From Burhinus oedicnemus (Eukaryota > Chordata > Aves > Charadriiformes > Burhinidae), in NCBI GenBank assembly GCA_008921705.1, contig VFFE01007488.1:2176288-2240287 (forward strand): a stretch of 64,000 nucleotides of DNA, read 5' to 3'. The position numbers and the translations under genes are program-made. Shown here piece by piece: positions 14,101 through 26,082 of this stretch; positions within the stretch are counted from its first letter, which is position 1, and every line of letters starts with the position of its first letter. Below the pieces are notes generated by a model. It was not told the origin of the DNA, ran no database searches, and saw nothing but the letters and a program-made list of their open reading frames with translations.

Positions 14101-17100
14101 GAGTAAGGCTTTGAACTTCTTTCTTTTGAAATTGAGTTGGGCTGTCTTAACCACAAGACCACAGGTATTTTGTGAGACTGCTCATTAATGTTTGCAGCGT
14201 GTTTTAAGATCTGAAGATTTGAGAATGCTATAGAAGATACTACAACCGTAGCTTGCTTTCCAGCTTTCTAGAGAAACTGTTGAAAAAGCTAATGGGATCT
14301 TTGATTCTTGATCAGGTTGATTTTCTTGGCTGCAGTAACCAGTTGTGATACTGCTGCCAATTCTATTTAAAACATTTAAATACATAACAACTAGTGAAAA
14401 AAACAATAGTCAAACCTTCTGCTCAGATTTTAGGTATTATTTTTAAAGCTAAGAAAATATTCAAATAATCTGTTTATTTCCTATTACTCTTTTCCCCTTA
14501 TAACTTCTATTTGCAAATAAAGCTCTAGCAGGTAGAGTAAATGCACCTTTCTTACATTTCAGAGTCTGCAGATAAATTTAGGCTATTAAGAAAGTGGCTG
14601 AATTAAAATACTTGCATGTCTAACATCCTTTGAAAAGAAGCAGCAAGAGGAAGACTGCAAAAGAGAGCAAGAAATTCTGTCTTCTTTTTAAGGCCATATA
14701 GCTTTTCAAAGAACTTCTTTCTGGCTCACCGCTACACTGCTGCATGTGCACAGAGGCCCAGATTCAGCCAGCCTGGCTTTAAATCCCTGGCTGTTTGTTT
14801 CCTGATGTCTGAAGACTTAAGTAAGAGGGGGAGGAGGAGTCAGAGTGACTTAGGCAGAACATAGGCTTCTTGAATCAGGGTCTTTAAGTACGATATAAAA
14901 AGGACTATCAGCATGCTCTGTGCAGGAATAGCTCTGGTTTTCCATCAGTAAGTTTGTATCTGTTAAACCTTATTTTGGGCAAGTTTCCAGACAAATGTGG
15001 GACAGAGTGTGCTGGCGCCATCTCTAATATATGAGAGATGGTCTTCCCTGCTTTGGCCCACATGTCCCCATTCAGCAGGAGGAGGAGGTTTCCACCATCT
15101 GCGTGTGGCTTCAGGGGTGGTGGGGACATCCCGTCTTCTCCAGCAGCCCTTCTCCTCTATACTGCCTGCCGTTGCAGCCTCACTCCCCACGCTTCCTCAG
15201 CCCAGAGCAGTGCGGTGCTGGAAGGGAGCTGAACAGTACCTCTGCCTCCTCCTCTGCCCTTGCAGCCAGGTCTGCTTCACCTACCGGGGGTACAGCACCG
15301 TGCCGCATCTGACCGTCTCTGCCCCTTCAGGCATCACGCAGGATTGGGTCTGAGTCTGCCTCTGTGTGCCTTTGATAAATGACTGCTGGACAAACATCCA
15401 CAGCAGATGGGGCAGATGCCGCTTCTGCTAATTTTGCAAAGTGCTTTCCCTGCTCTACCAGCATAACCTTCTCTTTGCTAGTGTTAGCAGTTGTTTTCCA
15501 TTTGGGAACATAATTCTTCTGTATCCGTTCAAATTGACTGATGGGGTGCATTCAGGACAAATCTTTCTTCTTGTGTGCCATTTGGGCCAGGAAACAAGGA
15601 CCAGGTAAAATCATCTCCCTGTTTCAGTATACAAAAATGCTGCCATTTGACTTTAAGTTTCTCTTTAAGTATTGATGTTGGTAAGTTTTGTAATTTTACA
15701 CAAATCATTTTTGTGCTCTGTTTACCTGAGAATCAGATAGTTTCATAGCCAGGTAAAGGGACGCAAGGTAGGCCAAAATAAATTTATAATCGAATTTCTA
15801 TTAACTATAAAATATGTCTATAATAAATTTATGTTTTGCAAAACAGGTTTGTGATACTCTTCTAAAACATGCTACCTCAGCACAGGGTGCAGTAGAGGAA
15901 ATGATTTCTGTGCAGTGATTTGAGACTCACTTAATAAAATCACCTAGTGGATTAAAATGTAAATATATGGCAATTTAGGTCCTATTTCTGCACTCTTGAA
16001 GGAAAAAAACCCAACTCAATATAGTTTAGATTTTGCTTTGAAAAAACTTCAGGAGAAGACCTTTCTTCTTACTGCTTAGCTCAGTTTAGCACAGTGTCAT
16101 CAATGTACATATATACACACATATATTTATATGTAGACATATATATACACCTATAGCAGCAGCAGTGGCAACTTTCACCTAACTAGGAACTTTGTGTAGG
16201 TTGTTTCAAAGCTGAACGGAAGAAAATGGGGACAATCCAAGTATAGGATCCAACACAGCTCTATCCTCAGGAAATAAATAGTGCAGGAAACTTGTCATGG
16301 GAAAAAAAGTAAAATCTACAAGAAGTCTGATAGAGCCATTGATATATGTAGGTCTTCCTAACTTAACTTTGATTACTGATAAACCAGCCATAACCATAGC
16401 GCTCGTTATTCAATATGTGTTGTACTATGACCAACTGTAGATACACATAAAATTAAATTAATTTAGCAAAATCATTAGAACCACTTCACATCCATCTCTT
16501 TATCTAAATATTTATTTATTACTCCTTTGTACCTAGAAACATTTCAGGGCTTAGAAATCTTTCCATTAACTGAAGTTAGTGATTTATTTTTATTTCTATA
16601 GATACTTCAGTTATTTAGAAAAGAAAGAATATACTGGATAAAGAAAAACAGGGTATCTCTCACCAATGTGAGATTATTAACCTTTGAGTAATGAGGAGTT
16701 GGAAATACAGAGATTAAAAGATTTGATCCAGGTCACCAAGGGAATTGGCACAAATACTACGGCCAGAATTCGTACCTTTCTGATGTTTCCTTTTCTTGGC
16801 AACCAGTATTTCATTTAAGGCAAGGCTTTTTATATATAGTTGGTCCAATCTGAAATGACTATTTTTGTTTTGCTGAAAATTTAATTGCTTTATCAAAATC
16901 ATTCTGAATTCATGACAGTATTACATGAAATGACAGTATACCTTGGTCAGTCGGTTCTCTCTAGGACACAGGGAAGGCGTGGCCAGGACATTGTTTTTCC
17001 AAAGGCAGTGCTCAAGCCAGGAGACCCTCAGGCTATGCTCCTTACCCCATTCAGCTGAAAAACACTCTCTCTGAATACATTGTATTCAAAAAAGGACTAG

Positions 17101-17569
17101 GTAGGCCTATTTCTCTCAACAGGCTACACCAAGATCTCCCACACTGTCATGTATAGAAGACATTCATCACTAACAATTCCAGTATCAAGGCGAGAAGTAG
17201 GATGTTGATTCTTATGCAACAACAGTTTCCCATTAGTAAGAATTTTTTTAATTACATGCTTATAGAACCAAACCCAGTTCTGAACCTGACTCACTGTGAC
17301 TCAGTTACTTTACCTGTTGCAATTTCCAAATGAACTTCAAATACTCACTGACCTTACTGGGAAGCCCTAAATTCTAGTCAGGTAAAGTAAAATACTCTTG
17401 CTATTGTGCAAAAAGTCCTACTGACTTCTGTGGATCATGTGTGTGAGTAAGGTAATGCTTGGAAAATCATGCGTAAATCCAAATATTTTTGTAGTGACAG
17501 TAGTAGTGATGGACTCTGAAACATTCTGAGTGACAAAAGGTCAGGGAATGACTATTGCCTAATTTTACC
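11125..17569. other. Intergenic sequence, no gene seen
   Basis: No coding region, RNA gene or named repeat could be supported. A somewhat GC-rich patch at about 15040-15350 has overlapping open frames on both strands but no recognisable protein. A short TATA/CA-rich stretch at 16104-16152 is simple sequence. Confidence 0.55.
16104..16152. repeat. AT/CA-rich low-complexity tract
   Basis: Alternating purine-pyrimidine sequence built from imperfect units of atatatac, acacat and atatgt. Confidence 0.7.
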
Positions 17570-18191
17570 TGGCCAGGTAGCCAAAAAGGCCAACGGCATC
17601 TTGGCCTGTATCAAGAATAGTGTGGCCAGCAGGAAGTAGGGAAGTGATGGTGCCCCTGTACTCAGCGCTGGTGAGGGCGCAGCTTGAGTGCTGTGTTCAG
17701 TTTTGGGTGCCACAGTATAGGAGGGACATTGAGGTGCTGGAGTGTGTCCAGAGAAGGGCAACAAAGCTGGTGAGGGGTCTGGAGAACGTGTTTTATGAGG
17801 AGTGGCTGAAGGAATTAGGATTGTTTAGTCTGGAGAAGAGAAGGCTGAGGGGAGACCTCATTGCTCTCTATAACTACCTGAAAGGAGGTTGTAGTGAGAT
17901 GGGCGCTGATCCCAAGTAACTAGCGATAGGACAAGAGGAAACAGGTTCAAGTTGCACCAGGGGAGGTTTAGGGTGGACATTAGGAAAAAATTTTTCACGG
18001 AAAGAGTTATCCAACATTGGAAGAGGCTGCCCAGGGAGGTGGTTGAGTCACCATCCCTAGATGTGTTTAAAAGTCCTGTAGATGTGTTGCTTAGAGACAT
18101 GGTTTAGTGGCGGACCTAGTAGGGTAGGGTCAATGGTTGGACTCGATGATCTTAAAGGTCTTTTCCAACCTAAACGATTCTATGGTTCTAT
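17570..18191 (+). mobile_element. CR1 non-LTR retrotransposon, 5'-truncated
   Basis: This fragment holds the 3' end of a CR1 element. It encodes the C-terminal tail of ORF2 at about 17629-17919 (for example [26 protein letters not shown] and [20 protein letters not shown]), followed by the 3' untranslated region ending in the CR1 terminal words gattctatggttctat. The reverse transcriptase core is absent, so the copy is dead on arrival, as is usual for CR1. No clear target-site duplication was seen. It lies about 4 kb upstream of the CNKSR3 promoter in the same orientation. Confidence 0.93.
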
Positions 18192-19137
18192 AATGATCAT
18201 CTGTGGATAGAGGCAAACTGGATTTTCTACCTGTATACAAGCTTTTGTTCACGATACTTTAAATTTGTCAATTTTCACAGGTTTCAGCTGTGAGTATTAA
18301 ATAAATAAATCTATAAGCCTTTCACAAATAATGGGCTGAAATACAGTGAAATCTTCTTAGACAACACTTTGCCAAACAGGATAAACAACTATTCTACTCA
18401 AGGATACAAATTGCAATATGCTGACTCCTCTAAAAAATTTGAATCAGTAAAGAAAATAACTTTTTTCTGGCCCTGAACAGAAAACACACTTTTTAAGCTT
18501 GATATATGACTTTTGGCTAAACACTTGTTTATTCACCCCTCTAGAGATGAGTAACAGCGGTTATCTCTCTCTGGGAAAAAGGGGCTTAAGACTCAAACCT
18601 GCATCCCCGCAGGCAGAGACCTCTGCAGCTGTGCAGAGCTGCTGCTGCCTGTGCAGATCTGCAGTACGCGAAGGGACCTGCTGCATAGCTTTGGCAACTG
18701 GTAGCAAATCTGATAACGGGCAGACTGCAACGCAGTGGCCAGAGGGACACGATCAGCCATGTGTTGTAAAGGCATAACCTGGTCCAAATTCACTAAACTC
18801 TAAACTGTTCAATGAATTTTGTTGTGTTCACTCTGTACCCGCAGTTCTTTGTGCTAGATAACCATTGTCTGTCCCCCTGATGCCAGCTTAAAATTTGAAT
18901 ACAATCCTTGTTCTACGCTTCAGCTACCTTGTCAGAAATGTGATCATCTACCTACCACGCATGACTCAGATCCACGCTGGTGACCTGGGAACACACAGAT
19001 TTGGTATTGAAAACTATGGCCTAAGAGGCAGGGTTAATCACACTGTTTAGATAAAATGGTAAATCCAGTGTTAAGCCAGACTAGAGCCAACATAGCTGCT
19101 GAAATGATGCTAAGCTTTTCCAATGATTCAAATCCTC

Positions 19138-19157
19138 TTTTTTTTTTTTTTTTTTTT
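19138..19157 (+). repeat. Poly-T tract, 20 bases
   Basis: Uninterrupted T run. No retrocopy with this as a reversed poly-A tail was recognised beside it. Confidence 0.95.
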
Positions 19158-19842
19158 AAAGGATAAGTTGTTCTTGGACTTTCTGTTATAAAGTATCACC
19201 TGCCCTCCTTCTGCTGACCAGCTGCCAGGATAGAAACCTGAAGATGACAAACACTGTGTAGCTTCTTCTGCCACCTTGACAGGGGTGCAGCTGTGGGTTT
19301 ATGACTGTTTTGTAAATCTTTGCTGTGGGGTGATAGGAGAGTGCATGGTGCTGCATCCATGACTGTGGAATCATGATCCTGGTCCACACCGAGCTGTGTG
19401 TTGCCAGACTGCCCATGCAAACTAACCTGATGTCCCTTTGAAAACCTGGTCTGCAAGGGGAAATAAAAAGAAAGAAAACAAAGAAAATGAGGACTCAGCA
19501 AACAATGGGTCTGAATCTCCTTCTCAAATCAAATAACTTTTATTGCTGAAAAATTATAACAAATGAAAAAATGTGCACTTCTGGAGAGCTGGTAGCCTGG
19601 TCCTTGCCAGAGCAACGAACTCCACACAAGGCTGCAAGCAGGGAAAGGGAACTCACATCTTTTCTTAATACTGGCACAAAACTCATAAACTAACCCATAG
19701 AGCATCTGAAGACATGCAAAGGGGCAGTGTTATTTTTTGATTAGGCATTACTGTAAATCAGACAGAGTTGGGTTTTTTTTCCGTTTCTTTTGGCAATGAG
19801 TATTTTTGAACAAAAATACCTTATTCTACAACAGAACTTCTA

Positions 19843-19910
19843 ATTGCATCATGCCGATTGACTACTAGTTAATCTCATCTCAAATAAAGACGAGATTGAG
19901 ATGATGCAAT
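19843..19910. repeat. Inverted repeat with 10-bp perfect outer arms
   Basis: attgcatcat at 19843-19852 is the exact reverse complement of atgatgcaat at 19901-19910. An inner imperfect pair of aatctc and gagatt words lies between them, so a branched hairpin is possible. No function is evident. Confidence 0.6.
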
Positions 19911-20126
19911 CATGAGAAAAATCAGCTCAAAAGAATAGTTGCAATCTGGGCTTGGAAAGAGTAACACAGGTAAGCAACTCGGCTATGAATCCCTTTGAGA
20001 AACTGGAGACATACTGCCTTACCCTGTCAGCCCCATTTCATTTGTCCAGAGCAGGCTGTAAAGCAGCTGGTGTTGAGGGACATAATGTAATAAAAGACAG
20101 AGAGTCACGGTAATATGGTCTTGCTT

Positions 20127-20143
20127 AAAAAAAAAAAAAAAAA
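20127..20143 (+). repeat. Poly-A tract, 17 bases
   Basis: Uninterrupted A run preceded by ttgctt. No recognisable retrotransposon body precedes it. Confidence 0.95.
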
Positions 20144-20897
20144 TTGTCATTTGGCAAATTACAAGAAATACTATCAATGAATAATCAGATGAATAATGAT
20201 TTATCAGATTGGCAGTCTGCTAGCAAGTGGCCAGATCTGCATGCCTTACTCAAAAAATATGGTGCTCATCTTCTCCAAACCAGACACAGGGACTGGCCCA
20301 AGACATGTGACAGAGAAGGATGACAGCAGATGAACACTTCAAACACCAACAGCGAGAGACATTTGCTTTCCTGCTTGCAACCTTGGGAAGCATCTGTGTA
20401 GTTAAGACAGAAGCACTGTTACATTAACCCTTGTGAAACCATTAGCGGGGCACATAGCAAGGCCTATCTGTTTACTCAGGCCTCTGCGAGGGGGAGAGCT
20501 GCTGTTTTGTTGCCCTTTAAGTGTGAATGATGCACGATTCAATGAGGAATCGAGAAACTGTTGGTTATTGCACCAATATTAAAGCTGTGGTGAATTGCAT
20601 TTTAATCTTTCCAATAGGCAGAGAGGTTAACTGACAGGCTTAATATTTCACAAACTAAAAAGCAAATAAATAAATCCACTATAATGAATTGACCTTATAA
20701 TCAAGAACTAAAAATACACCTTCAACCACCATATAACAAAAAGAATGAACAAATTACTAGTTTTTAGGTATACATGCAAAAAGGCTATTTTTTAAACTAC
20801 TAATTCCCCGAACTAGAACTTGGGAAGCGCTGCTTCTGGACCCCGTGGCAGGGCAGCAGTGTGTATGAGAAGGCAGCTGTTTGTGCTGCGGGGGGAA

Positions 20898-20942
20898 AGC
20901 TGGGTGCTGCACAGCTGGGTGCTGCACAGCTGGGCGCTGCAC
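20898..20942 (+). repeat. 15-bp tandem repeat, three copies
   Basis: Three head-to-tail units of agctgggtgctgcac, with a single T-to-C change in the third. The unit length is a multiple of three, which explains repeated residues in open frames on both strands, but there is no sign that it is coding. Confidence 0.95.
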
Positions 20943-22119
20943 AGCCACACACAGAACTGATAGCCCCTGTCCCAAAAAGCCTCCATTTCAAGTACACGGC
21001 TAGGGATAACAGATGGATAGAGATGGGAGCCGATGAAAACAGTGGGATACTGGACAGTCTGAAATCCCAGCTGCTTACCCGCTCTCTAATATTGCCAAGT
21101 TAAAATTTCACAGTCTTATTGTCACAGCAGAGTTCGCTCTGCTCTTCCTCACTGAGGAAGAGGAGCAGAGAGACCTTCGTGCATGTTACAAAAGGGCTTC
21201 GGGCTGGAGTTTGCTGCTGAACCAGGTCCCCTAAGCGATGCATAAAAATACCTGGTTTCTCCATGTCTCCTTGCTGCTTTGTTAATGGAAGAGTGGTTGC
21301 AGGCAGAGTTATGTGTTCAGTAGCGAGGAATGGTGCAGGTCTGTATGCTGGGCACACATTTTGGGACGTCAGCACTTAAACCTTCCAGTAGAGGCTGACA
21401 CTCACCAGGGGTTTACATGGGATTCAGGAGGTGGCCAGGACACAAGCGACACATTTCCTTGGAGGAAAGCGAGCCTGAGGTACAGCTGATGGCTTAACGT
21501 AGCTCCCAAACAAGAGCAGCAGAACAGTAGTAATCTATCATGGCGAAATGGCTTCCACACCCAAGGACGCTTTTAAGCGCAGGATTGAGAAATAAAAACC
21601 CCAAATGCCAATATTGGGACCAGGGCGGTATCGCCACGGGGCCGTGACTCACACAGAGTTGCCACCGAAGCGGGGTGAAGAGCCCAGCCACCGCTCCACC
21701 CTGTGGGCAGGTGGCCACTCCTGGGGCAGGACACCTAGGAGAGCTAAAACTGCACCTTGCTTTACAGAAAAGGGAGATTTGTGTCACCACACGGTCCCAA
21801 AAGCGGTGGCTTTCAGACATGACACACTTGCAGTGCACTCTCAGCTACCCGCGCTGCTTCAGAGTGTCCTTTCAGCGCAGATTTATACCCAAAGAAGCGA
21901 AAGCTGGATGTAGCTTTATAGACAGCAACGACATTAAAGTGTGAGGTGATGTGGCAGGTAATTTCCTGGTTTCGGGGACTTTCGTACTTTACAGGCAGAG
22001 TCTGAAAGGCAACAAGCGTTTGAAAGAATTGTCCCCAGACGCCATCCTCTCCCCTGCTGCGTCCCGGGAGAAGCCGCAGGGACCCCAGGAAGTTTCTCCT
22101 CAGCACTTTTCCACACACA

Positions 22120-22137
22120 GGGCCGGGGCCGGGCGGG
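22120..22137 (+). other. Canonical G-quadruplex motif in the promoter
   Basis: Four runs of three or four G are separated by loops of 2, 2 and 1 bases (G3-N2-G4-N2-G3-N1-G3). This satisfies the standard quadruplex pattern on the coding strand. It lies about 180 bases upstream of the start codon, so it falls in the core promoter or in the 5' untranslated region. Folding and any effect on transcription or translation are inference. Confidence 0.6.
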
Positions 22138-22313
22138 CGACAGCACCTGGGGGCGGAGCGGCGGCGGGGCAGGCCCGGCCGCGGCCGGCGGGCGGAGCCA
22201 GGCCGAGGAGGGGGCGGCCGGGAGCGGCGCTGCCGGGATGGGAGTCTGAGAGGGGAACGAGTCCGCGTCGGGGAGGAGCGCGGCTGCGGTCTGCCGCGGG
22301 TGCTGAGCCCGCC

Positions 22314-22365
22314 ATGGAGCCGGTGACCAGGTGGAGCCCGAAGCAAGTGGTGGACTGGACTAAAG
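22314..22365 (+). CDS. CNKSR3: CNKSR3 coding exon 1 (start codon, SAM domain N-terminus)
   Basis: This exon encodes residues 1-17 and the first base of codon 18. The ATG sits in a good initiation context, with G at -3 and G at +4 (gccATGg), inside a CpG island. The frame stays open for 121 codons upstream, but that stretch has no ATG, so this is the first possible ATG start in the frame. The residues WSPKQVVDW are the beginning of the SAM domain. The donor is aaag|gtaag, a strong consensus site, and it splits the glycine codon 18 after its first base. The untranslated 5' part of the exon was not delimited, because the transcription start cannot be read from sequence alone. Confidence 0.95.
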
Positions 22366-23012
22366 GTAAGAGGGCGCCGGCCCGCTTCGCGCCGCGGGAG
22401 TTTCCGGTGTCGGGCTCGGAGCCGGGCTCCCCGGCGGGGCGGCCGCGTGGCCGGCGGGGCGAGCGGGGCCGCCGGCGGGAGCCTTTGCCAGCGCCGCGCC
22501 GCGGCGGTGCCAGTCCCGACCCCGGCTCCGTGGCCGCGTCGCCGGTTGAGCCCCGGGACTCCCCCGGTGTGCGGCTTTACCGCTCCCTCCTGACTTGTCT
22601 CCTTACCTGTTAGTGCACTTGTGCGTACTTCGCCTTGTGGGTTTTAAGTTTGTTTTGTTTTGGTTTGTTTTTCGGGGCGTGGGGAAGGGCGGAGGTGAGC
22701 TCTGCCCCGTGGCTGGCTCGGGGTACGTGTATTTGCAGTGGGATCTCCCCAGGGCTCGCTCCCCTTCTTCTGTGGTCGTGCTGGCCAGTCTGCTTGCATG
22801 GAGATAGTGACTGTTCTCCTTCAGGCAGGTACGATAAGTTAACTTCCAGCTTTTCAAGCAAAAGCCTCTCACTGGTCGAAAAGACTTCAGTTTTGTAAGT
22901 TAAGCAAAAACTTTATAAACTGGCTCAAGTAAGCAACAACTCTTAACCGTGCTTAACGGTGACGGGATGAAAACGCTGGGCTGACGCTCGGAGGGTTGAA
23001 TAGCAGCCTCTT

Positions 23013-23050
23013 CGTCCGTCTGTCCATCCGTCCGTCCGTCCATCCCTCCC
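23013..23050 (+). repeat. (TCCG)n-like simple repeat
   Basis: Degenerate four-base units of the type tccg/tcca/tctg. It contains several CpGs and sits between the two GC-rich patches. Confidence 0.85.
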
Positions 23051-23119
23051 ACCTCTCATCTCTGGTGTGTGTGCGCGTTTCTTTCTCTCCCTCTCCCGTC
23101 TATCAAAACTTCCTACTCC

Positions 23120-23340
23120 GCTGCGAGGCTTCTTCACGACGTTGGCAGAGCTGCGGGGAGCCTCGGCGGGACTGATGTGCGACGGAGGCGTTTGGGAAGC
23201 CTGTCCCTGCGCCCAGCTCCGGGGAGCTCTGCCGTGGGGGGGAGAAGGTGGGGACGCGGCGGGCGCTGGGTCGTGGGCTGCACCCCCGGGATGCCCCGTT
23301 CCAGCCGTGGGGGATCTCTGCAAGTGTTGGGTGGCATCGG
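23120..23340. promoter_or_regulatory. Second GC- and CpG-rich patch in 5' intron 1
   Basis: A second GC-rich stretch lies about 0.75 kb after exon 1, with CpG-containing words such as ggacgcggcgggcgctggg. It is separated from the main island by ordinary sequence and a tccg-type simple repeat. It could be an intronic enhancer, an island shore or an alternative promoter. No splice-bounded coding exon was recognised in it. Confidence 0.4.
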
Positions 23341-26014
23341 ACTTTTTTCGAAGGCAGGTTGAACCTCAGTTTTGTCAACTCTCGTTGGACCCTGTGAGTG
23401 CTTTCTGAATGCCAGCTGGGATATTGCTGTCGCAGTTCCTACTCTACAGGAAATAAATCGAAAGGGAAATAGCTATGAATTAGGTGAGGGATTTATGATT
23501 TATGAAATGTACTTCTGTTTTCTTGTAGGACTACATTTTAGTGTGATTATCTTTTGTTACGTGAAGTGTTTTCACAGGCTTTGCTGGAGTTGAAGTTTGC
23601 TGTGAAGTTAGGAATGCTTTCAGAGGTGAAAGTTTCCCTGGATTAGAAGCGGCATTTACTTATAGCAGCCATTACTCCTCTGTCTCAGGACCATAATGCT
23701 GATTAGACTGCGTGCCTGTGGTCAGCACTTGGCAGTAGTTCGGATCCAGGCGGAGGCAGATTTGGAAAGCAGACTCGTGTTTTCATACAGCGAGGGCTGG
23801 ATAGTGCCAGCCCTCCTGAGCTTGAACGTGTGTGTGTGGAGGGGCCGAGGCCAGTGCCAGTGCGGGACCTGCCTTTGTGAGAAGAGGATTCCATACAAAC
23901 GTTCTGTGAAGTTATGCGTTAACATATAAATAACTTCCACAGAAAGAGCTCTTTTTTTATGATTGGTATTGGTTTGAACAGGAGTGCATTGTTCCAATGA
24001 AATAAGCCTTTTGCTTTGGCATGTGGAATATTTTTATAATGCTTTTCCCTCATTGTGTTTTTTCTCTTGGGCGCTGAAAGTTTGTTACCTTGCCAGATTA
24101 AAGAGTAAACCTGCTAATCATTTTAAAAGGCTTTATTATACTTAAGCAGGCTTGCCTTGCTTTCTTGCCTAATTTATTTTACTCGCAGGTTCCTTGAACA
24201 GGTAACTCTTTAGCTGGACCCTCAATTAGTGTTATGCAGAATAATTTGAGGGCTGCCTGTAGTCGGGAGGTGGATCTTCTGACTAATGCAAACACGTGTC
24301 CTTTGAAATGCAAAGAAATAAATTAAAGACTGCTGGCGACTTTTTGTTTCTGCTGTTGTTTTTCAGTTTCTAGGTAAGCTTTCGACCTCTGGTGCACAGC
24401 GTCATTTTATGTCACTCCCTGCACGACAAGACTCTAATAAAGAAATGAGATGTGGAAAACTTTTCTTTATGGTTATGCTTTCATCTCTGCACATTAAAAT
24501 CGACACTTTAATAGCTACCTAACAACCTTACTAGCACAACGTTTCATACTTTATTTTTAATCTGAAATGGTTATTTACTGTGTAGTTCATTACCACTGGA
24601 TTTTATGTTTGACCAAAGACGAATATTCTGTATTTTACCTTATGAATATTATATTTAATTTTTAAGGTTAGTTTTATAAAGCAAGTGATTGGAGGGGAGC
24701 TTATGCCGCTTGTTTTCTTACATGTGCCATCTAGGAAAGGTGATGCCGTGATCTTCACTGAACTGGTCAAGCTCTGGGAGAAAATATTTGGCTGGTAATA
24801 TCTGCTGCCAGTAGTTAGTGCTGTGGTGCCATGGAGATGTAGTCTAGAAGAATGACATTAATAACTGGTGGGAGATGCCAGCTCCCAGTGGGGAGATCAG
24901 TTTTGCAGATAATGATCCATGCTTATCATACAACGATAAAAACATCTTGGAAAAATGTAGAGAGTAGCAGCAATAAGTGGTCTGCTTTACTCCATCTTAA
25001 TATTCGATGTAAAACTGAGAATATTTGTCTAGGAACCTTTTTTTTTTTTCCTTCTCTTCCAACTCTTTTTACAGTCAAACACCTATAATTTTTTTTTTTC
25101 CCCCCCAAACCAAAAGAAGCATGGAAACTTCCCTTCATTCCATGAAACAAACCCCAAAAAGCAAAATCCAAAAGTAAGCTCTATGACCACTGCTGGACAG
25201 TTAGCTTACTTGCTCTTAGACAACTTGCCTTTTTTGTTTGTTTGATTGTTTGGGGGGGTTTTTTTGTTTGTTTTTTTTTGTTTTAACATGGCTTTTGAAC
25301 TAACTTTTTACACAAGGTAACTCTTATCCTGAAGAGTTTTGTTCTGTGATTTTTTTGAGCTGTTCATTCCTAGGTAAATACTGTAAATAGCATTTATCTA
25401 GAATTTAAAATAGAACCTATCAAGAATTATTAAGCTGAACATAAATATTTTTAGATTTTTGTAGGCAGATTTTAAATAAAAAGTGCTCTGTTCATTGTAC
25501 CAACAACAGCTGATAAAAACCACGGTTGCTTGTCTTCTCTTGCTAATTCAGACTAGAATGCTGCTATTTTTTGCAAACAAGGGTGTTTTTCTGGCAGAGA
25601 GTGCTGTACTGACAGTAGCAGGCTATGTAGCTTGTAGGAGTGGGACTAGTTAAACTAAAGGTGCTGAGAAAGAGTTGCGCTTTTACTCACTAGCAATTTT
25701 CTGTGTAGGTGAAGCATTTCTCAAGCTTTGACCAACGATGTGATAACTTTAGCTACTGCATCAGTGCTTGAAAGCTATATCTGATATAAGTGCCTCCCCG
25801 ATTTCTGTCTGGAAGAAGTGATCGTGTAGTTATAGGTTTCTCTTACAGCATGACACAAATTCAAATAGTATTTAAGGGCCATATTCAGCCGTGAAAAGGT
25901 ACTTCTTTGGCTAGGATGATGTGTTGGTTTGACTTGTGGCTGGGTTGACATGGAGTTTATGCTCTTTAAATGATTTAGCCTGCGCTGTTTTCCTGACTAT
26001 AATGAGAAGATGGG

Positions 26015-26015
26015 G

Positions 26016-26049
<34 letters not shown>

Positions 26050-26082
26050 TTTATATATATATATGTATTTTTTTTTTTTAAT
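26015..26082 (+). repeat. Compound (TG)n(TA)n microsatellite followed by poly-T
   Basis: A pure tg run grades into ta units and then a T tract. Both dinucleotides favour unusual DNA structures and slippage, so the length is probably polymorphic and easily misassembled. Confidence 0.95.

Larger units (their letters stand above)
18192..22059. other. Proximal upstream region of CNKSR3
   Basis: No gene is supported. It contains two homopolymers, a small inverted repeat and a 15-bp tandem repeat, each listed separately. Sequence close to the promoter could hold enhancers, but none can be recognised by eye. Confidence 0.5.
22060..22620 (+). promoter_or_regulatory. CNKSR3: CpG-island promoter of CNKSR3
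   Basis: Base composition changes abruptly here from AT-rich flanks to very GC-rich sequence dense in CpG. Several GC boxes of the Sp1 type are visible, for example gggggcgg at 22149-22156 and ggggcgg at 22211-22217. I see no TATA box at a plausible distance from the ATG at 22314, which suggests a dispersed, TATA-less start typical of broadly expressed genes. The boundaries are judged by eye. The island runs past the exon 1 donor into intron 1, and a second smaller GC-rich patch follows at about 23120-23340. Confidence 0.85.

Noticed and set aside
14893..14902. TATA-like word (gatataaaaag)
   Set aside because: It is isolated, with no gene start or GC-rich core promoter near it; AT-rich DNA produces such words often.
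14963..15353. Overlapping open frames on both strands in a GC-richer patch
   Set aside because: No protein family, no splice-bounded exon and no initiation context stands out; high GC reduces stops by chance.
17620..17919. 99-codon frame as a small gene
   Set aside because: It is the C-terminal tail of CR1 ORF2, followed by a CR1 3' end.
21951..22313. In-frame extension of the CNKSR3 frame upstream of the ATG
   Set aside because: The frame is open for 121 codons but has no ATG, and its composition is explained by the GC-rich, stop-poor CpG island. The MEPV start matches the family.
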